Shown here one piece after another: positions 19,965-32,647 of a DNA stretch of 64,000 nt. This stretch comes from Laburnicola sp. R22_1 (lineage: Eukaryota; Ascomycota; Dothideomycetes; Pleosporales; Didymosphaeriaceae). The stretch is from NCBI GenBank assembly GCA_014281115.1, contig JACONQ010000021.1, positions 930,001-994,000 of the forward strand. Reading direction: 5' to 3'. Position 1 is the first letter of the stretch; every line of letters starts with the position of its first letter. Below the pieces are notes generated by a model, which saw nothing but the letters and a program-made list of their open reading frames with translations, was not told the origin of the DNA and searched no databases. The translations under genes were made by a program, and so were the position numbers.

Positions 19965-22900
19965 TTCTTTCACTCGGATCCATCTCATCATGGAACGACC
20001 AACGCCAACAAAGCCTACTTCCTCGACGAGGACATCCGCAATTTTGATACTGCTTTCTTCAATGTCCAGGCCTCTGAGGCTGACGCTATGGACCCCCAAC
20101 AGCGTTTGTTAATGGAGGTCGTCTACGAATCACTGTACTACTCCCCCTCTCTCTATACGTATCTTCCTTGATCAAGTCTAATTATTGCTGCAGGTGCAAC
20201 GCCGGTCAGAAAGTTGAAGATACCAAGGGTTCAAATACTGCTGTTTATGTTGGATTGATGTGTGATGACTGGTCTCAGTTGACCGGTCGTGACTGGGAGT
20301 TGACTCCAACCTACGCAGCAACCGGCACCAGCCGCGCCATATTTTCGAATCGCATCTCTTACTTCTTTGACTGGCACGGGCCAAGTATGACCGTCGATAC
20401 GGCTTGCTCTTCGTCACTGGTTGCCGTGCACCAAGCTGTGGCGATGCTGCGCAGCGGGGAAAGCAAAATGGCAGTAGTGGCGGGCACAAACCTCATTCTC
20501 TCACCAGGTACTTTGGGCTCAACTCCCTAGCGCAAGACCCCTGATAATAACAGAATTACAGGTATGTGGATTGCTGAGAGCAATCTGCGGATGCTTTCGC
20601 CGACAGGTACGAGCAAGATGTGGGATGCCGCGGCAGATGGCTATGCCCGTGGTGAAGGTGTAGCTGCAATCATCATGAAGCCATTGAGTGCTGCCTTAAG
20701 AGACGGCGACAACATTGACTGTGTCATTCGTGCCACGGGCATCAACCAAGACGGACGAACGCCCGGCCTTACGATGCCCAGCAATCTAGCCCAGTCACAA
20801 TTGATTAGGGACACATACGTTCGCGTTGGCTTGAACATTAATGACACCAAGGACCGTCCGCAATTCTTCCACGCCCATGGAACAGGAACGCCCGCAGGTG
20901 ATCCTCAAGAAGCTGAAGCCATTTCACGTGCCTTCTTCCAAGATCAACAGCCTGCCAGAACTCCTCTATATGTGGGCTCTATCAAAACTGTGATCGGGTA
21001 AGTCATGAAGTGTCTGGTCAATTCATTCTTAGCTGATGCGAAATGCTTTACTTTAGGCATACTGAAGGTACAGCCGGCCTTGCCAGTCTCGTGGCTACCG
21101 CATTGGCCATGAAGCACGGCTTTATTCCACCAAACCTACACTTCAATACCCTGAGTCCTTCCGTTGCACCATATTGTACGCATCTCCGCGTGCCGACCGA
21201 AACCATCCCATGGCCAGAACCTGCTCCAGGGCAGCCTCGGCGTGCGAGCATCAATAGTTTTGGTGAGTGCTGTAGCATAATTCTTCTATATGTGTTTAGA
21301 AATCATTGCTAACATGGTATCAAGGCTTTGGTGGCACCAATGCACACGCCATTATCGAGACTTATCCTTCAACTGGGTTTACCCAACCTACGTCGACGAC
21401 GCAGGCCGTCTTCAGTCCGATCATGCTTTCCGCAGCCTCTCCGTCTGCCCTGCGCCAGTCAATGTTGGATGTACAATCCTACCTTATGGACCACCAAGGT
21501 ACCGACATGCGAAATCTGGTCCACACTCTGCATGCCCGCCGCTCGACGCTCGCATATCGGAAAGCTCTTGTGTGCGAGACGATCGAAGATGTGGTCGCCA
21601 ACGTTGAAACACTGCTTGACGAGGAAGGGGATGACAGCTTGAGCACGCGTTACTCCGAGATAACAGCACCGAGCATTTTGGGGGTATTTACGGGTCAAGG
21701 CGCACAGTGGCCGCAAATGGGCGCCACACTGATTCAACAGTCGCCTTTCGTGGTCGCTCGTTTAGCCGAGTTGAATGCGGCATTGTCATCCCTTCCGGTA
21801 ACAGACCGACCAAACTGGACCTTGGAAGAGCAACTGACAGCACCAAGGGACCGCTCGAGACTCTCGGAAGCGGCCATTTCTCAGCCTCTGTGCACAGCCG
21901 TTCAGATACTTCTTGTTGACCTGGCCAAAGCGGCAGGTATTCGGCTTCGCGCGGTGGTAGGCCACTCTTCTGGAGAAATTGGTGCGGCATATGCAGCAGG
22001 ATATATCAGTAGTTGGGACGCCCTACGTGTCGCATACTATCGTGGATTGTATGCTAAGCAGGCCCAATCTCCATCGGGAGCCAAAGGTGCCATGATGGCC
22101 GTCGGGACTACCTATGAGGATGCCGTTGAATTCACCTCCCTGGAAGAATTCGAAGGTCGCATACAGGTTGCCGCACATAACTCTCCCACTAGCGTCACGT
22201 TGTCTGGGGACGAAGACGCTATTGACGAAGCACTTGCCATTCTGAAAGATGAAGGCAAGTTCGCACGCAAGTTGCAGGTCGATACGGCATACCACTCCCG
22301 TCACATGCTCGCCTGTAGTGCGCAGTATCGTGAGGCTTTGATACGATGTAACATTCGCATCCAGCCTGGCAATGGTGTCCTTTGGCTCTCAAGTGTGCTT
22401 AATGGGAAGTCTATGACTGAGTCGATTCTTCAGGACCTAGGCCCAAGTTACTGGGTTGATAACATGACAAACCCCGTTCAATTTGCTCTGGCTGTCGCCA
22501 CAGCTGCTGAGAGCTGTGGCACTTTCGATCTTGCCATTGAGCTCGGACCGCACCCGGCACTCAAAGCTCCATGTCTCGACAGCATGAAGATGAAGACTGG
22601 TCAAGAGCCTCCATACACTGGCCTCATGGGCCGTGGTAAGAACGATGTTTCCGAGTTAGCGAGAGGTCTGGGTTTCATCTGGACATGTTTGGGACCGAAA
22701 TCGGTAGCCTTTGACCGCTTGGACAGTATCATGTCTGGTCCCCTTCCCCCCCAAAGATCGCTGTCAGACCTTCCTGCTTACCCTTTCGACCACACTCGCT
22801 CGTATGGTCAGCTTTCTCGGTACTCTGGCGGGCATCTTGTTCCTCTCGACGGGCCAAACCCTTTGCTCGGACGCAGACTTGTCGAGTCAGAGACAGCCGA

Positions 22901-25900
22901 TCAAGTTTCATGGCGCAATGTTCTTTCTCCAAGCGAGAATAGTTGGTTGCAAGGCCATGCGTTACAAGGACAGACTGTCTTCCCAGCAATGGGTTATGTG
23001 GCCATGGCAGCCGAAGCAATCGTAGCCATTTGTCCCAATCGTCCTCTCGGCCTCATTGGCCTGCGAGATGTTGTTATTAACCGCGCTCTCGCATTCGAAG
23101 ACGACCGAAGCAAGATGGAAACTAGGGTTGTGGTCACGATCGATAAGCTCACTGATGAATGTTTTCAAGGTCAATTGGTCTGCCACTCGGGACTGCCGCA
23201 TAGCACAACACCATTTGTACGAAACTTCAGCGCGGAAATCTCTGCCACCTTTTATGAATCCCGCTCAGACACATTATCAGCCATCCGCGCGGACGAGATC
23301 AACCTTCACGACATCGATCCGTCACGCTTTTATGACCAGTTCACTCGGCTAGGCTACAATTATAGCGCTCCTTTCACCGGCATTAACAGTCTCAAACGCA
23401 GAGGTGGATATGCCACTGGCAGTATTGAAGATGTTTCCGGTGAAGGCTGGGAACACCAAATCCTCGTACATCCTGGATGGCTCGACTCTGCACTGCAAAC
23501 AGCCCTTGCTGCGTATTCCTACCCTCACGATAACCGCCTGTGGAGTTTGCACGTTCCTGTTGCGATTCGCTCCATCATAATCAATCCGTATTTCACAGCT
23601 CGAGGCGCTGGCGGAAGGCCAAAGAAATTCGAGTATCAAACCGTTGCTGCACAGGCTCCTTCGGTTCCTGTTCTTGCAGACATCGACGTGTTCGCTGGCG
23701 AGAGGTTTGACAAGCCATTTGTCCAGATCGAGTCTGTCGAAATCAAGCCGTTCGCTCAGGGCACCGCGGCAGACGATGTCACGCTTTTCACAGGCTTCGA
23801 CTACCGCCTTGCATCTCCCGACGGTCCGGCCGCTGTGGCTGGTGAAAACTTCTACAACTCGGAGCGACTCCGGATGTTAGAGGTACTCGAGCGTGTGGGT
23901 TACTTCTACATCCGTCAAATGCACCAGACTTTGACGCCGGTGGAGAAGGCGAACGCTTTGCCGCACTACAAATATTTCCTGGAATTCGCCGAGCGAATCG
24001 TGTCCGACGTTTCCAAGGGCTTGTTGCCCAATGTGCCACCAGAAGCATCTAAAGACACTCGGGCTTACATTAAATCATTGACAGCTCAGTATCGAGAATC
24101 CGTCGATATCAGATTGCTCGAGGCTGCCGGCGACAATATCGTGGACGAAGTACGAAATTCGGGCAGCATTCTGCAACACCTTCTTGCAGACAATCTGCTG
24201 GACCAATTCTACGAAGAGTCTGTAGCGTTGAATTATGCCAACGTACTGATAGGCCGTATTGTCGCTCAAATCGCCCATCGTCATCCAAACATGCACATAT
24301 TCGAAGTTGGGGCTGGAACAGGGGGCGCCACGAGCCAAATTCTTCCGGCACTGGGAAATGCTTTCTCAACATATACATATACTGACATCTCTGCGGGATT
24401 CTCACATCGTGTCCAGGACCGGTTCCGACCATATGTGAATCGCATGAATTTTACAGTGTTCGACATGGAAAAACCTCCAGCTGAACAAGGAATTATCGAA
24501 AACACATACGACGTCGTTATTGCGTCCAATGTGCTACACGCCACAGGCAAGCTAGACGACACGATTGCTCATATTCGCCGCTTGCTACGCCCTGGCGGCT
24601 ATCTTGTTGCGCTGGAAGTAATTTCCAACTACTCTCTCGCCATTGATGCTGTCTTTGGTGCACTTCCAGGCTGGTGGGCAGGCGCGGAGGTCGAAAGCTG
24701 GCGACGAGATGGACCGGCCCTCACTCTAGAGCAGTTAACCACATTGACACGCAGACATGGCTTTAGCGGGGTGGACACACACACGCCCGTGTCGAATCCT
24801 TTGCAGGCGTTCTCTGTCTTTGCCTGTCAGGCTGTTGATCCCATCGTGTCTGGACTACGGGATCCTCTTACTGCTGGTGTTTCCTTGTCCTCGCAACATC
24901 TTGTTGTGGTAGGTGGTGTTAAACCCGCAGTCTTGGAACTTGTGGAGGGAGCGGTGAAACTTGCTCGTTCCCACTTTGCAAATGTCATCCACCTGCCATC
25001 TCTTGAGGAACTCAACAATCACGGCCTGGCCGAAAGTTCTTCAGTCCTGTGTCTTACAGAGCTTGACGAACAGTTATTCGAACGTCGAAACGCCTCCAAA
25101 TTTGACGCGCTGAAAGTTCTGTGGCAGAACGGACGCAACGTGTTATGGGTGACGCGGGGTGCAAGAGCAGAAAACCCGCACTCTGCAATGATGCTGGGCC
25201 TATGCCGCTCGGCACGCTTCGAATATCCCCATCTAAATTTGCAATTTCTCGATTTCGATATCATGCCATCGGCCAAGTCCACTATGGAAGCCCTACTCCA
25301 GCTCGAACTCGCCGCGCAGCTGAAGACAGAAGGCCGCGAGGGCACTCTCTGGACTTTCGAACCCGAGATACATGTTGTCGACGATCAGACACTAATTCCT
25401 CGCTTGTATCCAAATTCTTCAGCCAATGAAAGATACAACACCTCGCGGCGATTGGTACGGCACGACGTCAATCTCGACGAAACTACAGTCGGATTGGCCG
25501 CCAATGCAGATGAGAACACATTGGACGTCCAGGTCATGCCGCCATTGAGGCCGCAAATCCCATCTACTGGTTCAACAATATGTGTCAAGATTCAGTATTC
25601 GATGCTACAAGCTATCAAAGTGTCGGAAGGCTTCTTCTATCTTTGCGCAGCGAAGAATGTCCAGACGGGTGAGAGTGTCGTTGCATTAACGAACAAAGGA
25701 GTGGCTTCAACCATGGATATACCCATATCGTGGGTCAAAGTCATGTCAACTGCTCCCGACAGCTTGGTCATTAGCACGTTAGCGCTCCACTTGATCACGC
25801 AGAGCATCATCTCCAGCAATGCCACTGAGGAAGGTACTATCCTCATCCACGATGCTAGCGAGATACTTCGCAAAGCGATCAGCAAAGAAGCGACAGCTCG

Positions 25901-28139
25901 TGGAATCCAGGTCGCATTCACCACAAGCAGAAAACCGGCGGTGAAATCTAGCCGGGAGGGATTCGAGGTGTACTTGCACGAAAGTTTCCCACGCCGCTTG
26001 ATTGAGAAGCTCATTCCGCGTGACGTAGTGGTGTTCCTGGACATGTCCACAGCCGACAATCCCTTGGGCGGCTTACTACGAGAGTCACTGCCTCGACACA
26101 CCGTGATGCATACCACACCAGACTTCATTCGAGCTCACACCGACTCCTCACGAACAACGGCCGATGGGAATATCCAACAGATTCTGAAAGTAGCATGCCG
26201 GTCAGCGGCACGTCCAACCCCTGACTGTCTTCCTGTTGTATCATTGGCAGATATGGGGACATCCATGAAAGCGAATACAACACCAACCATTGTAGACTGG
26301 AAGAGCTCGTCAAATCTCACAGCAACAGTGCAACCCATCGATGCTGGGACTATTTTCCGCGACAATGGGACCTACTGGTTGCTAGGAATGACGGGTGACT
26401 TGGGAATATCCATCTGCCATTGGATGGTCCGTCACGGTGCCCGACACGTTGTCCTCAGTAGCCGGAACCCCAATGTACATCCAAGAAGTTTCGAGTCGCT
26501 CGAAGCCCTTGGGGCCAATATTCGAATCGTGAGCGTCGACATCAGCAATCGCAAGTCTTTGCATGATTGCCACAGCAAGCTCCAGGCAGATTTTCCACCT
26601 ATCATTGGCGTCGCCAACGCCGCGATGGTTCTTGAGGATAGCCTGTTCGACGAAGTACAATACGCGTCTATCGAACGGGCCATGCTACCAAAAGTTGAGG
26701 GAAGCGCGTTCTTGGACGAGCTCTTCTACTCAACGCCGTTGGACTTTTTCATTTTATTCACATCGGTTGCCAATGTGGTGGGCACAAGTGGCCAGTCAAC
26801 ATACGTCATGGTCAATTGTTTTATGTCAGCCCTTGCCAAGCAGAGAAGAGATATCCGTGGTGTAGCCGGGACTGACATTGCTGTGGGCTCGGTCCAAGGT
26901 TTGGGCTACCTCATGAGGGACAAGAAACTTGACAGGGATTATTTCGTTCGTCGAGGCTATCGCAACCTTTCGGAGCAAGATCTCCACCAACTTTTTGCAG
27001 AGGCAATCTTGGCTGGACAGCCTGGACACCAGGGAAGCTCACAGGTCGTGAGCGGTATCCAGCCGTTCCGTGAGGCCCACGCCCAGCTTACAACCAATGC
27101 ACAATTCCAGCATATGCGCCTGCGAGATGACGAGCTGAACGATCGCGGTCTAGGCGATGGGAAAGGTGGTGCGGCGAGCGTTCAAGCTCGCCTTGCATCC
27201 GTCAAGTCGCAAGAAGAAGCTTCAGATGTCGTGCAGGACGCCTTTCTTGCTCGACTAAGATCGATTTTGATGATGCCCAATACTGAAGTGATTGACCCAC
27301 TGACGTCTTTGGTAGAGCTAGGGGCTGATTCCATCATGGCGGTCGACATCCGGGCTTGGTTCCTCAAGGAGTTGAACGTCGACATCCCAGTGCTCAAGAT
27401 TCTCGGGCCGGGTGAAACGGTCGCTGACCTGGTGGCCGTGTCTGTTGCCAAGTTGGTACTAGACCTCGATCCGACTAAACTTGGGGACGAAAAGGAAGAA
27501 AACGACGTCCATGCCAAACCAGTCGCATCTTCACAGGCAAATGCTGAGCTTCAATTAGCGAACTACTCTACGTCTGAGTCAGGCAAGAGTGAAACGTCTA
27601 GTAGAACTTCCCCGAGCTCGTCCTCGTTGACTACGGCATTAGAAACGCCTCTGGAGCCATCAGCAGAGGTTGCAGCGCGAAGACTCGAGCAGCAAGGGAA
27701 AGAAGACGAATGGAAATTGCGTCGAACAACCATTGTCAACTCAGCCTCGGAGCGGATTGAGCCAATGACTCTGGGCCAGAAGCGATTTTGGTTCCTTAGC
27801 CATTACGTCCAAGACCCTACGACGTTCAATATCACATACTTTGCCAAGATCCAAGGTCACATCCGCGTGAACGATTTGGCTCGAGCAGTTGATATTGTCG
27901 CTCAGAGGCACGAATCGCTCCGCACTCGCTTTTTCTGGTCGAATGATACAGCCAAGATGCCAATGCAAGGCATCCTGTCCAAGCCACTGCTTCAGTTGGA
28001 GCTGTCCACCATCCACCATACTGCACAAGCTCACCAAGCATATGAAGATATGCAGAGCTTCAATTGGGACTTTACCGACTGGTTGCCACTTCGTATACAA
28101 CTTCTTTCGCTGTCGCCGACGGAACATTTCTGGATCATC

Positions 28140-28142
28140 TGA
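28140..28142 (+). other. In-frame TGA in the condensation domain of the PKS-NRPS
   Basis: The frame that is open from exon 5 onward meets TGA at 28140-28142 (codon about 2704 of the model). The HHISMDG active-site motif follows two codons later, and the same frame then stays open to 29121. No plausible intron removes it. CGA to TGA is one simple origin. Even without the copia insertion, translation would end before the catalytic His, giving a polyketide synthase without a working condensation, adenylation, thiolation or release module. Confidence 0.85.
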
Positions 28143-31100
28143 ACTCACCATATCTCAATGGATGGTCTCAGCTTCAGTGTGCTCATGTTGGACATACACA
28201 AAGCCTACTCGGCATCAGGTCAATTGCCACCGCTGCCCGCAGGGTCCCAAATCCACGCTTTGGGTGCCCAACAGCGTCGTGCGCTGAAGAGTGGCAAGCT
28301 GCGCCCTGCATTAGATTATTATCGGAAGGCCCTCTCGACTGTCGACTTCACTAAGCCTATTGAGCTGTTCTCTTTCGCTAAGAGTCCAGTTAGATCTCCA
28401 TTCTCTGACTATAGGACGCACGTCGCCAAGGTGCATCTGGACGCATCTACAACAGCAAAGCTAAAGCAACTCGCACGCCAGCAACGAGCGACCAGCTTCC
28501 ATGCATATCTTGCCGCTTTTCAAACCATGGTGTTTCGTCTGCTCGACGAGAGCACGACCGATCAAATTGTCATAGGACTTTCGGACGCTAATCGTTTAGA
28601 GAAGTCGTCGATGGAGAGCGTTGGAAATTTGCTGAATCTTCTTCCCGTCAGCTTTCAACGCTCTCGGGACCAAAGCTTTGGGCAAGCAGTGCAAGATGCG
28701 AAGGATCGCGCTCATGCCGCCATAAAACATTCAGCTCTGCCGTTTGACGTGCTTCTCGACGAGCTCAGCATCCCTCGATCAGCTGCGTGGAATCCACTTT
28801 TTCAGATCTACACGGACTATCGCCTCATAGTCAAAGAGCAGGCGGAAAAGACTTGGATCGATTGTAAGATCGAAAATGAAACGTGGCGTACGGCTCGACA
28901 TGGCTACGACGTCTTTGTTGAAGTTATAGACAGGCCGGACGGTGCTACGATCGCGGTACATGTCCAGCAAGCGTTGTATACCGCAAAGGGAGCCGAGCTA
29001 CTTGCCAGTACTTACGCGAACATCCTTAAGCAAGTCGCAGACGTTGGTCCTGATCTCAACACAAGTCACGTGGAAAAGTGGAATCCAGACGATATTCGGA
29101 CTGCCCTAGCTCTCAGTAAAGGTGACAAAGAGAATCTACCCTCGAATTGGTGACGTGTAGCTAACTATACCCCTCATCAGGTCCTTACATGGCACTGGAA
29201 TGGCCTCCAACAACCACTGGCAAAGTCGACGAGATCATCCGCAGCAACGCCAACAATATCGCTTTGAGGGATGCTTACGGACAAACGCTCACATATCGAG
29301 CCATGGATGAGCGAATTGAGGCAATCGCAGCTTCTATTGAGAAATACTTGCCCAAGACTGGGGTGAAGCAAGTCGTTGTCGGCGTCTTTCAACTACCTTC
29401 CATCGACGTCATCTGCTCACTTCTCGCTATCTGGCGCCTAGGCGCGATCTACGTACCACTCGATCTCGTCAATGGTTCTGCTCGATTGCAGTCAAATGTT
29501 CGAGCAACCCAGCCGGTTGTCATCCTCACACACCAGTTCACTAGTGAAAGAATTGCAGAGATCGACGAAACCGGTAAAATTGCGACCATAAATGTGTCGG
29601 ACGTCGTGGAACTCGCCTTGACAGATCCAAGACCAACAAGGGCTATTCCGCACCCAGACTCTACAGCGTATATCTTGTTCACCAGCGGATCCACGGGTGA
29701 ACCCAAGGGTGTTGTTGTTCAACATTCAGGGCTGCGAGCTTACCTTGAAGCGCTGCATCGCACGTGGGACATTCGCAATCAGGCCAGCGTCGTTCTGCAG
29801 CAGTCTTCACTGAGTTTTGATTCCTCTATACTTCAGATCTTTGCGGCACTCTGCACGGGTGGATGCCTGACTGTCGTACCCGCCGAAGCCCGCGGAGATC
29901 CGGTCGAGGTGGCCAACCAAATGGTTGAGCACGGAGTGACCTTCACTCACGGCACGCCTTCCGAATACGACTTGTGGTTCCGCTTCGCTAGCCACAAACT
30001 GCGGCAATGCAAGACGTGGAAGTCGGCCTGGTATGTCGGTGAGCCAGCAGCCCTCTCACTTCTCCACGACTTCGGGCGCCTTGTCGACAGCATTCCTGAC
30101 TTTCGCGTGTTCAATTGTTACGGCCCAACCGAGACGTCGATTGCTGGCGTCGAAGGTGAAGCAGACATACGCGATCCCGCACTTCAAGTTCCGATCCCTG
30201 GCCGCCCGTTGCCCAACTATGGGTGCTACATCGTTGACGAGGACTTGAAGCCTCAACCTATTGGGGTTCTTGGTGAGATCCTATTCGCCGGCTTAGGAGT
30301 CGCGGATAATAGTTATCTTAATCGCCCAGACCTCACACTGAGAGCGTTTCCCAAAGACCATCTTAGTGCACCTGATCAGATTGGTTGGAACAAAGTATAT
30401 CGTACGGGCGACCGAGGGCGACTTGACGAGCATGGCAATATTACAGTTCATGGCAGAATCGCTGGTGACACCGAAGTCAAGTTGGGAGGTTTCAGGGTCG
30501 AGCTGACGGAAATCGAACGCGCCATAGTTGAAGAAGCAGATGGGGTACTGAGGAACGCCATTGTCACAATTCGTCGAGATGACGAGCACGGACAATTGCT
30601 CGTGGCCCATGTCCTCTTCGAAGACACTGCTCATGTCTCAAACGCGACACCAACCGAGCTCATTGATGGTCTCATGGCAAAGTTACGTCTTCGGCTGCCT
30701 CCTTACATGTGTCCGGCAACAATCATTGTGGTCGAAAACATGCCACTTAATTCTCATGGGAGATTAGATCGCAAAAAAGTGCAGGCGCTACCACTTTCAC
30801 ACATGGGCTCTCTGCCGGCTCCGCAGCTAGGCGATTTGACCCCGACCGAGCAACGGCTTGTTCAATTGTGGAAGTCATTACTGCCCTCTTGGGCTTTCAC
30901 GGCTGATGTGCACTATGGCACAGACTTCTTTCACTCGGGTGGCAACTCCCTGCTGCTCGTGAAGCTTCAGGCGCTTATCAGAAAAGAGTTCAACAACGCA
31001 CCTCGACTGAGCCTGTTGATGAGTTCTCCCGCACTGGGTCTCATGGCATCGCTCATCGACGCTGACGTAGACAAGGTCGACTGGGACGCAGAGATTGATG

Positions 31101-32107
31101 TACAACTTGGGAATGACCCCAAAATGCCAACCGAGAGGCCACTGAAGGACGCCGATGACAGATTGGCCATCGTACTTACTGGAAGCACTGGATCCTTGGG
31201 TCGGCGAATTCTTCAAGAGCTCGTGTCAGATCCTCGAGTCAAGACGATTTTCTGTCCAGTGCGCGTGGTCAAAGGCCGCGATCTACAGAATCTGTTTTCG
31301 TTCAAAAGCGACAAGATCCAAGTCATAGAAGCTGAATTACCGTCTCTGCCACCGAACGAAATTCTGTTCGAGGCTGACTGCATCTTGCATTGCGCGGAAG
31401 ACCGAAACTTCTGGGACGGCTACAATGCTCTTCGACCCATTAACGTTGACGCTGCAAAAGCGCTGGCGCATGTTACTGTTCAGACCGGTGCGGCCCTGCA
31501 TGTACTTAGCTCGGGTGCTGTTGCAGCATATGAAGACGAAGATGAGGCTCTATTGCCCCGCCCTTCTCCTAAGGCTGGCTACGTCTCAACCAAATGGGTG
31601 ATGGAAAGATACCTCAAACGCATCGCACGCCAGGCTGGAGTACCCATCACGGCTCAACGACCAACACAAACCCGCTTGAGCGAGAGACAGCCGGAGAACG
31701 GCACACAGTGCGAGGCTGCTGTGGCCCAAGACATGGTCTTAATTTCGAGACAACTGGGTTACCGACCAGACTTTACCAATTTGAGCGGTACAATCGACGT
31801 CGCACGCTTACAGGAGATTGCAGTTGCCATAGCACAATCGGTCACCTCCCGGAACGGTTCAAAAAATGCTTCCATGACTGTGATAGATCACCCAGGCTCA
31901 GCGCGAATTCTCATTGAAGGCCTGGCCTCACGCACCAATGCGCTGCTGCAGCATGACGAAAATCAATCTGTCGCAGAGCTGCCTGCAAAGTCCGTGTTGA
32001 AGTGGCTTAGGGACGCGAAACATACTGGGCTATTCGAGTGGTTCTTTACCGCGCAGGACTTGACAATGGAAGACGAAAATGGGAATCGGGTGGTTACAAA
32101 GCGTTGA

Positions 32108-32626
32108 TTAAAATGGTAATGTTTACTTCTACCGCACCGCGCGTATGAAGGTTCTTAGGAGCGTATATGATAGGAATGCGCGCAAGATGAAATGGGATTA
32201 TTGTGTTGAAAGTGGACTGAACAGGAACAGACGGTTCCTGACCATTCACTGTTTTGGTACGGACGCGCTAAAGTTGTAAAGTAATACCCTCCCTCGGGTA
32301 CATTGTTGAGATTTAGTTAGTTTTTATTGATTCTGCAAAATACGTTCATGTGCCGATCTCCACTCATTACGTTGTTCTTCCCTTCTGAATCCGTATACCG
32401 TGTCTCAACACCACAACTTCAACACACGACAAGTCTAGTGAGTCGGTGCGCGTGCGTCGGAACTAGTAGTATCCAATATGTCGCTTGTCTTTGTAAATAC
32501 ATTGAAGATGGTGGTTTTGGTGGTTACTTTGCGTAAATGACAAGCCCACCACCGTGACTCCAACTGACGAAGCGATTGCAGCGTTTAAATTGCAAAGACT
32601 AGGAGAACAACTTAAGGCTTATGCTG
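32108..32626. other. 3' flank of the PKS-NRPS and spacer
   Basis: Untranslated and intergenic sequence without a convincing gene. It includes one copy of a dispersed repeat (32430-32514, second copy at 39069-39154). A short frame at 32554-32640 (TPTDEAIAAFKLQRLGEQL) looks helical but is too short to classify. It runs into the left arm of a palindrome split by two pogo elements. Confidence 0.5.
32430..32514 (+). repeat. Dispersed repeat, copy 1
   Basis: About 85 bases similar to 39069-39154 in the same orientation. Shared blocks include CAAGTC(T/C)AG, GAGTCGGT, AGTAGTATC and ACTTGTCTT/GCTTGTCTT, then (A/T)GGTGG. Its origin is unknown; it could be the tail of an old retroelement. Confidence 0.55.
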
Positions 32627-32647
32627 CTAAGCCGCCCCACCGACCTA
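32627..32647 (+). repeat. Left arm of a 50-base perfect palindrome interrupted by P4 and P5
   Basis: 21 bases, the exact inverse complement of 36608-36628. Joined to the spacer 34486-34493 (CAGTACTG, itself palindromic) it would form a perfect 50-base palindrome. P4 occupies the TA at the end of this arm. Confidence 0.85.

Larger units (their letters stand above)
14531..32107 (+). pseudogene. Hybrid PKS-NRPS, about 4005 codons, split by a copia element and carrying one in-frame stop
   Basis: Would assemble a methylated polyketide and join it to one amino acid. My model: exon 1 14531-14703 plus 19970-20134 (after discounting the copia insertion and one target copy), then 20194-20507, 20562-20997, 21057-21262, 21325-29121 and 29181-32107. 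Introns are 54-62 bases, and total coding length is an exact multiple of three. Domains by approximate residue: KS (Cys 182 in DTACSSS; HGTGT), AT (GHSSGE 643), DH (HALQGQTVFP 974), C-methyltransferase (GAGTGGA 1426), KR (GMTGDLG 2118, Tyr 2257), ACP (GADS 2433), C (HHISMDG 2705), A (TSGSTGEPKG 3197), T (GGNSLL 3616), terminal reductase-like domain (TGSTGSLG 3696, YVSTK 3830). No enoyl-reductase NADPH motif is seen, which matches the separate enoyl reductase. Breaks: the element in KS, and TGA 28140-28142 in C. Confidence 0.92.

Noticed and set aside
21459..28287. Many open frames of 60-140 codons on both strands within 21.4-28.3 kb
   Set aside because: Shadows of the long PKS-NRPS exon; none has independent start context or motifs.
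29122..29188. Apparent end of one gene at 29153 and start of a separate NRPS gene at 29189
   Set aside because: A 59-base intron (29122-29180) with GT, CTAAC and CAG joins the frames in phase, giving one PKS-NRPS; the stop at 29151 is intronic.
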